Source of the DNA: an uncultured Chloroflexota bacterium | GTDB lineage: Bacteria > Chloroflexota > Anaerolineae > Anaerolineales > Anaerolineaceae | Reading direction: 5' to 3' | Length of the DNA stretch: 64,000 bases | Assembly: GCA_902791025.1 (NCBI GenBank) | Contig: CADATZ010000007.1 | Coordinates: forward strand, 41,809 to 105,808 | In this document: positions 10,101 to 18,430 of the stretch, piece by piece | Numbering within the stretch: the first letter of the stretch is position 1 | Layout of the letters: each line of letters begins with the position of its first letter | The notes under the pieces: generated by a model | The model's database searches: none | Seen by the model: the letters and a program-made list of their open reading frames with translations, nothing else | Told to the model about the DNA's origin: nothing | Program-made: the position numbers and the translations under genes

Positions 10101-10930
10101 AAGAAATGCTGGAAAAAGCCCGTGAAGGCCATTATGCCGTTGGCTTTTTCGATACCGTCAATGTGGAAATGGCACGTGCTGTCATTGAAGAAGCGGAAGC
10201 GCTGAACGCCCCGGTGATCGTCGGAACCGCCGAGATCCTGCTGCCCAAGATGGAGCTGGACCGTGTGGCTGATTTTCTGATCCCGCTGGCTGAACAGGCA
10301 AACGTTCCTGTTGCCGTTCACTATGATCACGGTCTGACCTTCAACCGCTGCATGGAAGCCCTGAATCTCGGCTATTCCTCCATTATGTACGACTGCTCCA
10401 CCGCATCCTATGAGGAAAACCTGGAAAATGTCGCTGAAATGGTTAAGATCTGCCACGCCATGGATGTCACTGTCGAAGGCGAGCTTGGTCATGTGGGAGA
10501 CAATGAAGGCAAGGGACAGCTTGCGAAGCCGGAGGATTATTACACTGATCCGGATATGGCGATGGATTTTGTCAAGAAGACCGGCGTGGATTGTCTGGCT
10601 GTTGCAGTGGGGAATGCCCATGGCGACTATAAATTTCCACCGAAACTCGACTTTGACCGCATTACGGAAATCGCACAGAAGACCGGCGTGCCGCTGGTTC
10701 TCCATGGCGGGTCCGGCCTGTCGGACTCCGACTTCCAGGAAGCAGCCCGCCGCGGGATCTGCAAGGTCAACATCTTCACCGATATCGACCGTGCCGGTAA
10801 AACCGGTATCGAAAACGGCCTTAAAGCCGGTGCCCGCTTCCTCAGCGAGCTGATCCCCTACGAGATCGAAGCCATGAAAGAAGTCGTCCGCAACAAAATA
10901 ACTCTTTTTGGCTCTGTCAATAAAGCCTGA
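10085..10930 (+). CDS. Class II (zinc) fructose-bisphosphate-type aldolase (FbaA/GatY/KbaY/IolJ family)
   Basis: A 281-residue TIM-barrel aldolase that splits a ketose bisphosphate (or related phosphorylated sugar) to dihydroxyacetone phosphate and an aldehyde. Family residues are visible: catalytic Asp and first zinc His in HYDHG, EGELGHVGD with the second metal region, the zinc His in VGNAHGDYK, and the phosphate/zinc loop HGGSGLSD. Translation starts at 10085 inside the end of the PfkB gene, with AAGGA upstream. Substrate could be fructose-1,6-bisphosphate, tagatose-1,6-bisphosphate or an inositol-pathway intermediate; the overlap with a PfkB kinase argues for a dedicated catabolic pair. 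No other aldolase is in the window. Confidence 0.9.
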   Translation: MYVNMKEMLEKAREGHYAVGFFDTVNVEMARAVIEEAEALNAPVIVGTAEILLPKMELDRVADFLIPLAEQANVPVAVHYDHGLTFNRCMEALNLGYSSIMYDCSTASYEENLENVAEMVKICHAMDVTVEGELGHVGDNEGKGQLAKPEDYYTDPDMAMDFVKKTGVDCLAVAVGNAHGDYKFPPKLDFDRITEIAQKTGVPLVLHGGSGLSDSDFQEAARRGICKVNIFTDIDRAGKTGIENGLKAGARFLSELIPYEIEAMKEVVRNKITLFGSVNKA

Positions 10931-10969
10931 CGAAAAATTCTGTCGTAATTAGACATCTGGTAAAATAGA

Positions 10970-10997
10970 ATGTGCCGCTTAAGAACAAGCGGCACAT
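10970..10997 (+). terminator. Hairpin between the aldolase gene and parA
   Basis: Perfect 11-bp arms ATGTGCCGCTT and AAGCGGCACAT with a 6-base loop, 40 bases after the aldolase stop. There is no clean U-run (GGTTTGCATGTGTTT follows), so it is either a weak terminator or a leader stem of the ParA gene. Confidence 0.5.
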
Positions 10998-11042
10998 GGT
11001 TTGCATGTGTTTATTTATATCACATAAATACGAGGGGAGTCG

Positions 11043-11774
11043 ATGAAAACCATAGCCATATCAGTTCAAAAGGGAGGATGCGGTAAAACAACAACATCCG
11101 CAAATCTGGCCGCCGCTATAGCTGGACAGGGAAAGCGTGTTTTACTAATTGACAATGACCCGCAATCCTCATTGACCCTATATAGCAATCTCGAACGTGA
11201 GAAGACAATAACAGAAGTTTACAGAGGAACTGCCTCCATACAGGATATTGTCCAGGACTGGCATGGAATTGATGTTGCTCCTGCAGATATCCTTTTATCT
11301 CAGGTAGAAATTGAAATTGCGGGAAGAAAGGACCGCCGGGATATATTACGGAATGCATTATCAAGTGTTGATGAAGCTTATGACTTTTGCATCATTGACA
11401 CCGCTCCCGGTCTGGGGCTTCTTTCAGTGAACGCAATTATGGCATCCGACCATGTGATTATCCCGATGGAACCAAATCCTGCCGATATTTGGGGACTTGA
11501 ATTATTTATGAGCACCCTCAATCAAATCAGGAAAGCCAAACCGAACCTGACTTACAGAATTCTCCTGACTTCTTACAATGATCGTTTGAAACTGCACCAA
11601 TCAGCAAAAGAAGCAGCTGAGCACCACGCCTTGAATTTATACCCCGTAACTATTGCGCGGAATGTCAAAACCGCTGAAGCATGGGGAGCTCATGAGCCTT
11701 TATTAACCTATGACCCAAAGAATAAAAATAATATCACATATAAAACAATTGCAGAAATGGAGATATCCGAATGA
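11043..11774 (+). CDS. ParA/Soj-family P-loop ATPase
   Basis: A 243-residue ParA-type ATPase of the kind that forms ATP-dependent gradients on the nucleoid to segregate or position cargo. The deviant Walker A QKGGCGKTTT with its signature lysine begins at about residue 9, the switch I aspartate in DNDPQSS at about 38, and Walker B-like FCIIDTAPG at about 117. The start has GGGGAG three bases upstream of ATG. No ParB gene or parS-like repeat follows; instead a small acidic repeat protein overlaps the stop by four bases (ATGA). That arrangement resembles cargo-positioning ParA systems with a dedicated small adaptor (McdA/McdB type) more than chromosome partition; this is inference. Confidence 0.88.
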   Translation: MKTIAISVQKGGCGKTTTSANLAAAIAGQGKRVLLIDNDPQSSLTLYSNLEREKTITEVYRGTASIQDIVQDWHGIDVAPADILLSQVEIEIAGRKDRRDILRNALSSVDEAYDFCIIDTAPGLGLLSVNAIMASDHVIIPMEPNPADIWGLELFMSTLNQIRKAKPNLTYRILLTSYNDRLKLHQSAKEAAEHHALNLYPVTIARNVKTAEAWGAHEPLLTYDPKNKNNITYKTIAEMEISE

Positions 11775-12205
11775 AAAACAAAACCGCAGCTCTCGACCTT
11801 TTTCATGACATAGAGTTTTCAGCTCAAAACGAGGAATCTGATTTTCTCGATATACAATCAGAACATCAGGATAATGAACCCAATATACTCGACATAGAAG
11901 CAGAACAAATTGAAACAGAAGAACAGGAAGATAAGCTCGACAGCTTTGACATAGAATCTGAACAGCAGGATGAGGATATTGACACTTACGACATAGAATC
12001 AGAAATAGAGGACAATGAGCTTGATACCCTTGACGCTGAACCGGATCAGCAAGAAGAAAATGACATGATATTCCAAAAGAATTACCTGCCTTTCTCCGGA
12101 TTTCCGCAGCTCACGGGAATGATGCTCCCTGTATGGGTGTTTTGTCCCGGTATTCCATTGGGTATTCCTGTTATGGCGCTTTTTCCTGCCATTATTTATT
12201 CCTGA
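11771..12205 (+). CDS. Acidic repeat protein with hydrophobic C-terminal tail, translationally coupled to ParA
   Basis: I do not recognise this 144-residue protein. Residues about 10-95 consist of five or six imperfect 14-residue repeats around xxLDIESEQQDxEx (for example LDIEAEQIETEE, FDIESEQQDED, YDIESEIEDNE), extremely acidic and probably disordered or in extended coils. At the DNA level this is a 42-base period. Residues about 98-144 change abruptly to a Pro/Gly-rich hydrophobic tail (PFSGFPQLTGMMLPVW ... GIPVMALFPAIIYS). No signal peptide and no DNA-binding motif are visible. Its ATG lies in the ATGA overlap with the ParA stop, and a strong terminator follows, so the two genes form a closed dicistron. 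An adaptor linking ParA to a membrane or protein cargo is a hypothesis. Confidence 0.75.
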   Translation: MKNKTAALDLFHDIEFSAQNEESDFLDIQSEHQDNEPNILDIEAEQIETEEQEDKLDSFDIESEQQDEDIDTYDIESEIEDNELDTLDAEPDQQEENDMIFQKNYLPFSGFPQLTGMMLPVWVFCPGIPLGIPVMALFPAIIYS

Positions 12206-12221
12206 TGTATCTATTCATATA

Positions 12222-12285
12222 TAAAATACAGCAGCGTTTTCTTGCTTTTAGCCTCGCACCAGCAAGAAAACGCTGTTGTATTTTA
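12222..12285. terminator. Very long-stem bidirectional terminator
   Basis: Arms of 25 bases (12222-12246 and 12261-12285) pair with a single G-T wobble around a 14-base loop. It lies between the plus-strand ParA dicistron and the minus-strand L,D-transpeptidase gene and can end transcripts from both sides, although the flanking T-runs are short. Confidence 0.75.
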
Positions 12286-12351
12286 TGGTTTTGAGTCGTC
12301 ACATTGACACCAAAGTGACGGGAAAACTTGTCGAAAAATTTACAAACGAAA

Positions 12352-13449
12352 TTATATTACATCCACAATTGTGCCAAAACCTATGTTTTCACGCTTCATT
12401 TCTCCGCTGATAAGCGGTTTCGCCCAGCGGAATAACCATTTTGCCTTATCGCATGGCATATTGACACAGCCATGAGACATGGTCATACCAAAATTATCAT
12501 GCCAGTACGCACCGTGGAAAGCCACCCCGGTTTCGGGTATGAAATAACAACACCAGGGAACTCCGGGAAATTCATAAGCTTCCGGATCAGTAACCATCTG
12601 TCCCTCACCCATATGGTGAGATGGAATTTTGTTTTGTATATTGTATCTTCCTCTTGGAGTTGAAGTAGGAATAACTCCTTCGCGTTTGGTACTCGGAACC
12701 CCTGTGGAAACTTTCAATGTCATAACCGGTTCATCGTATTCATAACAGGTCATGGTCTGCATAGCGAGAGAAACCTCAATTCGTTTATTCTCAACGGGTA
12801 TTTCCGGCGAAATCGGAGAGACTTCCTCCCAGGGGATGATTCGCATATGTTCAGCGGGCACATAATAGTCCAGCGAATCATAATCGTAGGTAGAATCTTT
12901 GATGCGGTACCAGGGACGTCCATCAGGCCCATTGATCACACCCACGACCCAATAGACAGACTGGTAATAGAGCATAAAAATATCTTCCCATTTTTGACCG
13001 GTACGGTTAATACGAGCCTGCGTAAAAGGCACCGTAATTTCCGCAAGCCGGCCTGGCAGGGGGGTATTATTGACAGAGTAGTCAACCTCATTCAAATGTG
13101 TTTCAACCACCTGCATATGAGCAGAGTGAACATAACCACCCCATACACGGTACCACTTCGGGTTATAACCGGGTCCGTGTTCCGATTCCACTTCATAGTA
13201 AACATTCAGCAGATCATTCCTGAAGCGCTGGTAAAGTATCTGGCTTTCATCCCACGGCTCTTTGTAAATGCTGATGTTTTTCGTGGATACACGCACCACT
13301 TTCCCCGTACCTGGTGTGATGATACGTCCGGATTCTCCCGTTTCCGGAATTTCCGTCTGGTAAAATGGCCTGAAAGCCAATGCACCCAAACCGGCAGAGA
13401 CGTATTTGAGAAAATCTCTTCTGCTGATTTTTGACGGCAGCGAAGGCAT
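12352..13449 (-). CDS. L,D-transpeptidase (YkuD domain) with Tat signal
   Basis: Exported 365-residue enzyme expected to cross-link or modify peptidoglycan or attach proteins to it. The N terminus has a twin-arginine signal (SRRDFLKY followed by a hydrophobic Ala/Gly/Leu stretch). The middle, about residues 40-210, looks like SH3-type repeats. The C-terminal YkuD domain carries the catalytic HGAYWHDNFG ... MSHGCVNMP with the active cysteine. The ATG at 13449 shares its A with the TGA stop of the upstream DUF493 gene (TGATG), so translation is coupled; a GTG 12 bases upstream is also in frame. It ends near the long-stem terminator at 12222. Confidence 0.9.
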   Translation of the reverse strand: MPSLPSKISRRDFLKYVSAGLGALAFRPFYQTEIPETGESGRIITPGTGKVVRVSTKNISIYKEPWDESQILYQRFRNDLLNVYYEVESEHGPGYNPKWYRVWGGYVHSAHMQVVETHLNEVDYSVNNTPLPGRLAEITVPFTQARINRTGQKWEDIFMLYYQSVYWVVGVINGPDGRPWYRIKDSTYDYDSLDYYVPAEHMRIIPWEEVSPISPEIPVENKRIEVSLAMQTMTCYEYDEPVMTLKVSTGVPSTKREGVIPTSTPRGRYNIQNKIPSHHMGEGQMVTDPEAYEFPGVPWCCYFIPETGVAFHGAYWHDNFGMTMSHGCVNMPCDKAKWLFRWAKPLISGEMKRENIGFGTIVDVI

Positions 13450-13784
13450 CAGAGCACCCACTTCACCAATTCGTTCGCGGTCAGTTCTTTGTAAAGCTCA
13501 TCCATCTGCTCACGGGACTGCGCGGTAAATTTTGTCTTAAGTGAACAATATTTTTTGTTCGCACTGTAAGCTGTCTTCAGGTTCTTTTTTTCTATTTCCG
13601 GGACGTGTTTCTTCAGGATCGCAAAAATCGTGTCTTTATATTCAGGAACATTCATTCCCATGATGGAAATCGGGAACTCACAGGGGAACTTCAATTCTAC
13701 CTTATCAAAAGCATCCTGCGGGACAGGAGTGGTATTGTCTTCATCAACTTCAATGTTTATGCCTTTTTTAATTTCTTCTGTCAT
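13449..13784 (-). CDS. DUF493/YbeD-family small protein
   Basis: A 111-residue protein whose C-terminal 85 residues fit DUF493 (YbeD): FPCEFPISIMGMN, then a Ser/Lys-Tyr-Cys-Ser-Leu strand, then TAQSREQMDELYKEL and a final LVKWVL strand, an ACT-like ferredoxin fold. The N-terminal 25 residues are acidic and not part of the family core. In E. coli YbeD sits beside lipoyl-pathway genes, but its job is unknown. Here it is upstream of and coupled to an L,D-transpeptidase gene, so a cell-envelope link is possible but unproven. Confidence 0.8.
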   Translation of the reverse strand: MTEEIKKGINIEVDEDNTTPVPQDAFDKVELKFPCEFPISIMGMNVPEYKDTIFAILKKHVPEIEKKNLKTAYSANKKYCSLKTKFTAQSREQMDELYKELTANELVKWVL

Positions 13785-13880
13785 AGAAAACCTCTTTCTT
13801 TTGAAAGGAATCTGCCTTTTTAAATCAATCTTATTTTACTCCAAATCCATCAACTGCATCCAACATATGATGAACCGTTG

Positions 13881-15485
13881 TTAATCTTTATCAAAAGGAG
13901 GACAAGGATTCCCGCCCGTAATTTCCGGTACCTGATAATAAACAGCGGTTACAAGATTTACCTCAAAAGAAGGGTCGCTACTGAGGTCCCTTTCCGTACT
14001 GCCGATCACGGGAATCGTACAGGCGATGACCGGACGGGTTTTGTCTTCTATTGATCGAATCATCTGATCCCGGTAAGTCCAGCCCAAATGGATATCCCGC
14101 AGCAGGGAAATCGAACCTTTATAAAACCATCCGCCAAGAATGCACAGCAAAATAATGCAGACAGAGGGAATTGCTTTACAAACGGAAACTTTTTTCACAT
14201 GCGTGCCAAGCAAAAAGAAACAGGAAGCAATCATCAGAAAAACCCAGAGCAATGGTATTGTAAGGACCCGGCCGGGAACATAATTCATGAAAATATTCAA
14301 CGTCAATACGCCTGCTGCAGTCAGGAACAGCCATAGAATTCCAAGAATAAATGCCAATCCGGAAAATTTTCTCTTTCGGAAGCATATACCAAACATAAAG
14401 AAAACAACAGCCAAAAACACTGCATATTCCAGCCGGCCGTATAAGAACCACCATAATGTCTCGACAGACGTCTTCAGACATTCAGGCAGCCGCTGCAAAT
14501 AAATCAACAGCATGCCATCTGTTGATTTTGCACCTGAAGAAGATAATTCTGCAGCATAACCGGCATTGGGAGAAAAGAACAGGATGAATGCCGTGCAGGC
14601 AAAACTCCATAAGGTATAAATGATCAGTAATTTATTCCTGCTGCCATTACCAATGATCAGGTTTATAAAAATAAAACCGGCACCAAAAGCGCACACAGAA
14701 GCAGTAATAAGCTCAGAACAGCCGCAGGCACAGGTGATACATAAAAGCGTCAGTGCGATATGATGTTTCCCACAGGACTCATCCAGATATAGTGCGAGAA
14801 TCAGGATCGCGAACGTAATTCCGACACCGTAAATAAAGGTTCCTCCTGCCCAAAACCACACCTCCCAGATTTTGGGTGACATGAATAACGCACTCATCAT
14901 CAGGCCGGCTCCGCCGCAGAGACTGTGAATAAAATTATGCTCCAAACAACTGATCCTCAGCAGAACATCACACAGGTAAACACACGCACAGCACAGGCAG
15001 AGAAGGTTGACAGTCAAAGCAATATGTATATAATGTTCCGGTTGAAAAATGGCATACATTGATTTAAGCAGAAGATTAAAATAACGGCCGTTGACCGCCG
15101 TAAATTCCATCTTCAAAAATCCCGGAAAGCCATATTTCTGAGAGTCATGAATTTCCCAATAATCATCCCTTCGAATGGTTTGTTCAAAACAGATGATGGC
15201 GAACAAAGTCAGAATTATTACAACACCGAAGATAACTGCCGCTCGAAAAACTTTCCGGTCAGCTTTCGATAGTTTTCTCAGAAAGATAAAAAACAGAAAT
15301 GCTGCTGTAGCAATAACCAATCCGTATACAGCATGCTGCACGAATAAACTACGTCCTGAAAATGACCGTCCAAAAAAACCGGTGATCCATTCCAAACCGG
15401 TGACGACCGGATCCTTGCAAAGCCAGAAAAAGCCTGCAGAAAGACAAAGTGAAAGAAAAGTCGTCAAAATAGTTTCAACAATCAT
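13881..15485 (-). CDS. DUF6056-like polytopic membrane protein
   Basis: A 534-residue integral membrane protein with a dozen or so hydrophobic segments. After the first three helices comes RRDDYWEIHDSQKYG and then AVNGRYFNLLL, the acidic DDYW plus NGRY pattern seen in DUF6056-type and related GT-C glucosyltransferase-like proteins, where the acidic pair faces the outside and may bind metal or donor. The C-terminal 70 residues are soluble. No catalytic role can be shown. It lies between the leuS terminator and the DUF493 gene and is probably transcribed on its own. Confidence 0.65.
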   Translation of the reverse strand: MIVETILTTFLSLCLSAGFFWLCKDPVVTGLEWITGFFGRSFSGRSLFVQHAVYGLVIATAAFLFFIFLRKLSKADRKVFRAAVIFGVVIILTLFAIICFEQTIRRDDYWEIHDSQKYGFPGFLKMEFTAVNGRYFNLLLKSMYAIFQPEHYIHIALTVNLLCLCCACVYLCDVLLRISCLEHNFIHSLCGGAGLMMSALFMSPKIWEVWFWAGGTFIYGVGITFAILILALYLDESCGKHHIALTLLCITCACGCSELITASVCAFGAGFIFINLIIGNGSRNKLLIIYTLWSFACTAFILFFSPNAGYAAELSSSGAKSTDGMLLIYLQRLPECLKTSVETLWWFLYGRLEYAVFLAVVFFMFGICFRKRKFSGLAFILGILWLFLTAAGVLTLNIFMNYVPGRVLTIPLLWVFLMIASCFFLLGTHVKKVSVCKAIPSVCIILLCILGGWFYKGSISLLRDIHLGWTYRDQMIRSIEDKTRPVIACTIPVIGSTERDLSSDPSFEVNLVTAVYYQVPEITGGNPCPPFDKD

Positions 15486-15572
15486 CGTCTTTATTACCCT
15501 GCTTTTTCATAAGAGATACATCGGGAACAACATTCTTACTGCCGGATAATTCAAATCATTTACTGAGAAAAA

Positions 15573-15601
15573 GGGGCTGCCCGGGTTACCGGTCCAGCCC
15601 C
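15573..15601. terminator. Terminator downstream of leuS
   Basis: GGGGCTG and CAGCCCC arms enclose a GC-rich 15-base loop. On the minus strand, the direction of leuS, the stem runs into TTTTT; on the plus strand a run of ten T follows. It separates leuS from the next minus-strand gene. Confidence 0.8.
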
Positions 15602-15616
15602 TGATTTTTTTTTTAT

Positions 15617-18076
15617 TTATTTGACAATATTGATCAATTTCTTCGGCACGATGATGATCTTCTTCGGTTCCTTACCGTCGAGGGCCGCAATCACCGCAGG
15701 ACGGGCGAGGACTTCCGCTTTGGCTTCTTCATCGCTCACAGAAACCAGCAGATCAACACGGTCGCGCAGTTTGCCATTCACCTGGACGACATAAGTGACC
15801 ACATCGTCCTTCGCGGCAGCCGCGTCAGCTTCCGGCCATGGCTGCGTGTGGATGGAATATGTGTGTCCGAGCTGTTCCCAGATTTCCTCTGTGATATGAG
15901 GGGCAACCGGAGCCATCATACGCAGATAAATACTGGCTGCTTCATCCCATTCCTTTGTTCCCATAGCACCGGCAGCTTTGGCCTTACCGAGATCATTCAG
16001 CAGCTCCATGAGGCCTGAAACAACCGTGTTGAACTGGAATGCTTCCATGTCACGTGTCACCGCATTGACCGTCTGATGGACCTTACGGCGCATAGCTTTG
16101 AGCGTTTCTGCGTCAGCGCAGTTCATTTTCTCAGCTTCTTCCAGGAACATCGTCCAGACACGGCGAACCCAGCGGGCAGAACCCTCAATACCCTTGCTGT
16201 CCCACGGTGCACCCATCTCCCACCGGGCAAAGAACATCAGGTAAGCACGAACTGTATCCGCACCGTAGCGAGCTACCAGTGCATCCGGATCAACCACATT
16301 GCCGCGGCTCTTGGACATCTTCTGCTGATCCTCACCCAGAACCATTCCCTGATTGCGCAGCTTCAGCATTGGTTCATCACCCTTTGTGATACCCAGATCG
16401 CGGCAAGCCTTATGGAAGAAACGCGTGTAGATCAGATGCATCGTCGCATGTTCAATACCGCCGGTATAAACATCCACTGGCATCCAGTAATCATATTCCT
16501 TCTTATCAAAAGGATATGTCTCATAATACGGGCTCAGATATCCAAGATGGTACCAGCTGGAGCACATGAAGGTATCCATGGTATCTGTATCACGTTCGGC
16601 ATCAGCTCCGCAGACCGGACATTTGACATTTTTCCAGGTCGGATGCAGCTTCAGCGGACTTTCACCGGTCGGTTTCCATTCCACATCATCCGGCAGCAAC
16701 ACCGGGAGCTGATCTTCCGGTACCGGGACCGCTCCACAATGCGGACAATGGATGATCGGGATCGGAGCACCCCAATAACGCTGGCGGGAAACAAGCCAGT
16801 CACGCAGGCGATAGGTGGTGGTTTTGTGCCCCACACCCTTTTCCGCCAACCATTCGCATACCTTGTCAAAGGCAACATCACCCGGAACACCGGTCATCGG
16901 ACCGGAATTGACGAGCGTGCCATGGGCAGCCGCAGCCTGTGTCATCGTGGCTCCGTCAGGCAGCTCTTCACCATCCGGATGTACCACAACGATCACGTCC
17001 AGACCGAACTTACGGGCAAATTCAAAGTCACGCTGGTCATGTGCCGGAACTGCCATGATCGCACCGGTACCGTATCCCATCAGGACATAATCACTGATCC
17101 AGACCGGGATCTTTTTATCGTTGACAGGGTTGACAGCATAACAGCCGGAGAAAACGCCGGTCTTTTCACGGTCTGCAGCAGAACGTTCAATTTCAGAGGA
17201 TCTGGCTGCATTTTCAACGTAAGCGGCAATTTCCGGGTGATTCCCATTAGCCAGGATCTCCTTTACCAGTGGATGTTCCGGTGCAATGACCATGAAAGTC
17301 ACACCCCAAAGCGTGTCAGGACGGGTCGTGAAGACTTCAAGATCCTCACCGTTTTCCAGCTTGAAATGGACAGCAGCACCTTCCGAACGACCGATCCAGT
17401 TGGTCTGCAGGGTGCGGACACGTTCCGGCCAGTCGATTCCGTCAAAATTCAGCAGTTCTTCGGCATATTTTGTAATGCGGAAATACCATTGGTTCAAGTC
17501 TTTTTTGATAACCGGGGTACCACAGCGTTCGCAGTGACGATCTTCACCCCATACCTGTTCACGCGCAAGTGTGGTATTGCAGGTCGGGCACCAGTCCACC
17601 GCGGAATATTTCTGATAAGCCAGGTCATTTTTAAAGAATTGCAGGAAAAACCACTGTGTCCAGCGGTAATATTCCGGTTTAGCGGAAATTATTTCCCGCC
17701 GCCAGTCAAACATCGCACCCATTGACTTCAGTTGGTCACGCATATGATCGATATTAGAGAACGTCCAGGAAGCCGGATGAATGTTATTCTTGATAGCAGC
17801 ATTCTCCGCCGGCAGACCAAAGGCATCAAATCCCATCGGGAACACTACATTATAGCCCTTCATACGCATATAACGGGCATGAGCATCTGACGGCGTAATG
17901 GAATACCAGTGACCAATATGAAGATTGCCGGAGGGATAAGGAAGCATCGTCAGAGCATAGTGCTTCGGCTTGTTTTCATCAATGTTGGATTCATACAATT
18001 TATCGTCAGCCCATCTTTTTTGCCACTTCTCTTCGATGGCTTTCGAATTATACACGGGGGTTTTCTTCTCTTCCAT
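15617..18076 (-). CDS. leuS: Leucyl-tRNA synthetase
   Basis: Class I aminoacyl-tRNA synthetase that charges tRNA-Leu. The 819-residue product is the normal length for the bacterial enzyme. The HIGH motif is in PYPSGNLHIGHWYS (about residue 46), the CP1 editing domain occupies about 220-415 with TTRPDTLWG, the KMSKS loop is KMSKSRGNVVDP (about 590), zinc-like Cys pairs occur in CPTCNTTL and CERCG, and the anticodon-binding and C-terminal domains close the protein. GGAGG lies immediately before the ATG. It follows a tRNA-Ala pair that has its own terminator, and its promoter must lie in or around that terminator. Confidence 0.98.
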   Translation of the reverse strand: MEEKKTPVYNSKAIEEKWQKRWADDKLYESNIDENKPKHYALTMLPYPSGNLHIGHWYSITPSDAHARYMRMKGYNVVFPMGFDAFGLPAENAAIKNNIHPASWTFSNIDHMRDQLKSMGAMFDWRREIISAKPEYYRWTQWFFLQFFKNDLAYQKYSAVDWCPTCNTTLAREQVWGEDRHCERCGTPVIKKDLNQWYFRITKYAEELLNFDGIDWPERVRTLQTNWIGRSEGAAVHFKLENGEDLEVFTTRPDTLWGVTFMVIAPEHPLVKEILANGNHPEIAAYVENAARSSEIERSAADREKTGVFSGCYAVNPVNDKKIPVWISDYVLMGYGTGAIMAVPAHDQRDFEFARKFGLDVIVVVHPDGEELPDGATMTQAAAAHGTLVNSGPMTGVPGDVAFDKVCEWLAEKGVGHKTTTYRLRDWLVSRQRYWGAPIPIIHCPHCGAVPVPEDQLPVLLPDDVEWKPTGESPLKLHPTWKNVKCPVCGADAERDTDTMDTFMCSSWYHLGYLSPYYETYPFDKKEYDYWMPVDVYTGGIEHATMHLIYTRFFHKACRDLGITKGDEPMLKLRNQGMVLGEDQQKMSKSRGNVVDPDALVARYGADTVRAYLMFFARWEMGAPWDSKGIEGSARWVRRVWTMFLEEAEKMNCADAETLKAMRRKVHQTVNAVTRDMEAFQFNTVVSGLMELLNDLGKAKAAGAMGTKEWDEAASIYLRMMAPVAPHITEEIWEQLGHTYSIHTQPWPEADAAAAKDDVVTYVVQVNGKLRDRVDLLVSVSDEEAKAEVLARPAVIAALDGKEPKKIIIVPKKLINIVK

Positions 18077-18101
18077 TTCCCCTCCTTCATATTATTATTT
18101 A

Positions 18102-18134
18102 TAAAAAAAGCCTCATTCATCAAGAATGAGGCTT
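18102..18134 (-). terminator. Terminator of the tRNA-Ala pair, just before leuS
   Basis: On the minus strand AAGCCTCATTC pairs with GAATGAGGCTT and is followed by seven T. It begins 4 bases after the 3' end of tRNA-Ala(GGC) and ends about 26 bases before the leuS start. Confidence 0.85.
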
Positions 18135-18137
18135 CAG

Positions 18138-18210
18138 TGGACCTAGTGAGATTCGAACTCACGACCTTCTCAATGCCATTGAGACGCGCTCCCAACTGCG
18201 CTATAGGCCC
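18138..18210 (-). tRNA. tRNA-Ala (anticodon GGC)
   Basis: Seventy-three bases fold as a cloverleaf: acceptor GGGCCTA/TAGGTCC with one G-U pair and discriminator A, D arm GCGCAGTTGGGAGCGC, anticodon stem TCTCA/TGAGA with loop ATGGCAT (anticodon GGC), and T arm GTGAGTTCGAATCTCAC. The 3' CCA is not encoded. It decodes GCC and GCU. It follows tRNA-Ala(CGC) by 34 bases. Confidence 0.95.
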
Positions 18211-18244
18211 ATTTTTACTTCTTCAACTTAGGAGCCAACTAAAG

Positions 18245-18317
18245 TGGACCTGGGGGGATTCGAACCCCCGACCTCTTCAGTGCGATTGAAGCGCGCTCCC
18301 AACTGCGCTACAGGCCC
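18245..18317 (-). tRNA. tRNA-Ala (anticodon CGC)
   Basis: Seventy-three bases: acceptor GGGCCTG/CAGGTCC with one G-U pair, discriminator A, a D arm identical to the neighbouring tRNA, anticodon stem CTTCA/TGAAG with loop ATCGCAC (anticodon CGC), and a T arm with GGTTCGAATCC. The CCA is not encoded. It decodes GCG. The two tRNAs share most of their bodies outside the anticodon and T stems, pointing to a local duplication. Confidence 0.95.
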
Positions 18318-18430
18318 CTATTTCCTGAAGACTTGATTATTTTATATCTCCTCGTATTATTTGTCAAGCAATCTGTAAAAATTCGTTACAAATTCATTTT
18401 TCTTTAGAAATTGAGCCAAAATCGCTCTTT

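Noticed and set aside
11043..11774. Plasmid partition or integrated plasmid at the ParA gene
   Set aside because: No ParB, replication protein, or parS-like iterons nearby, and housekeeping genes surround it on both sides.
16076..17725. 549-codon open frame on the plus strand
   Set aside because: It is antisense to leuS, has no recognisable domain, and follows the codon shadow of a well-supported synthetase gene.
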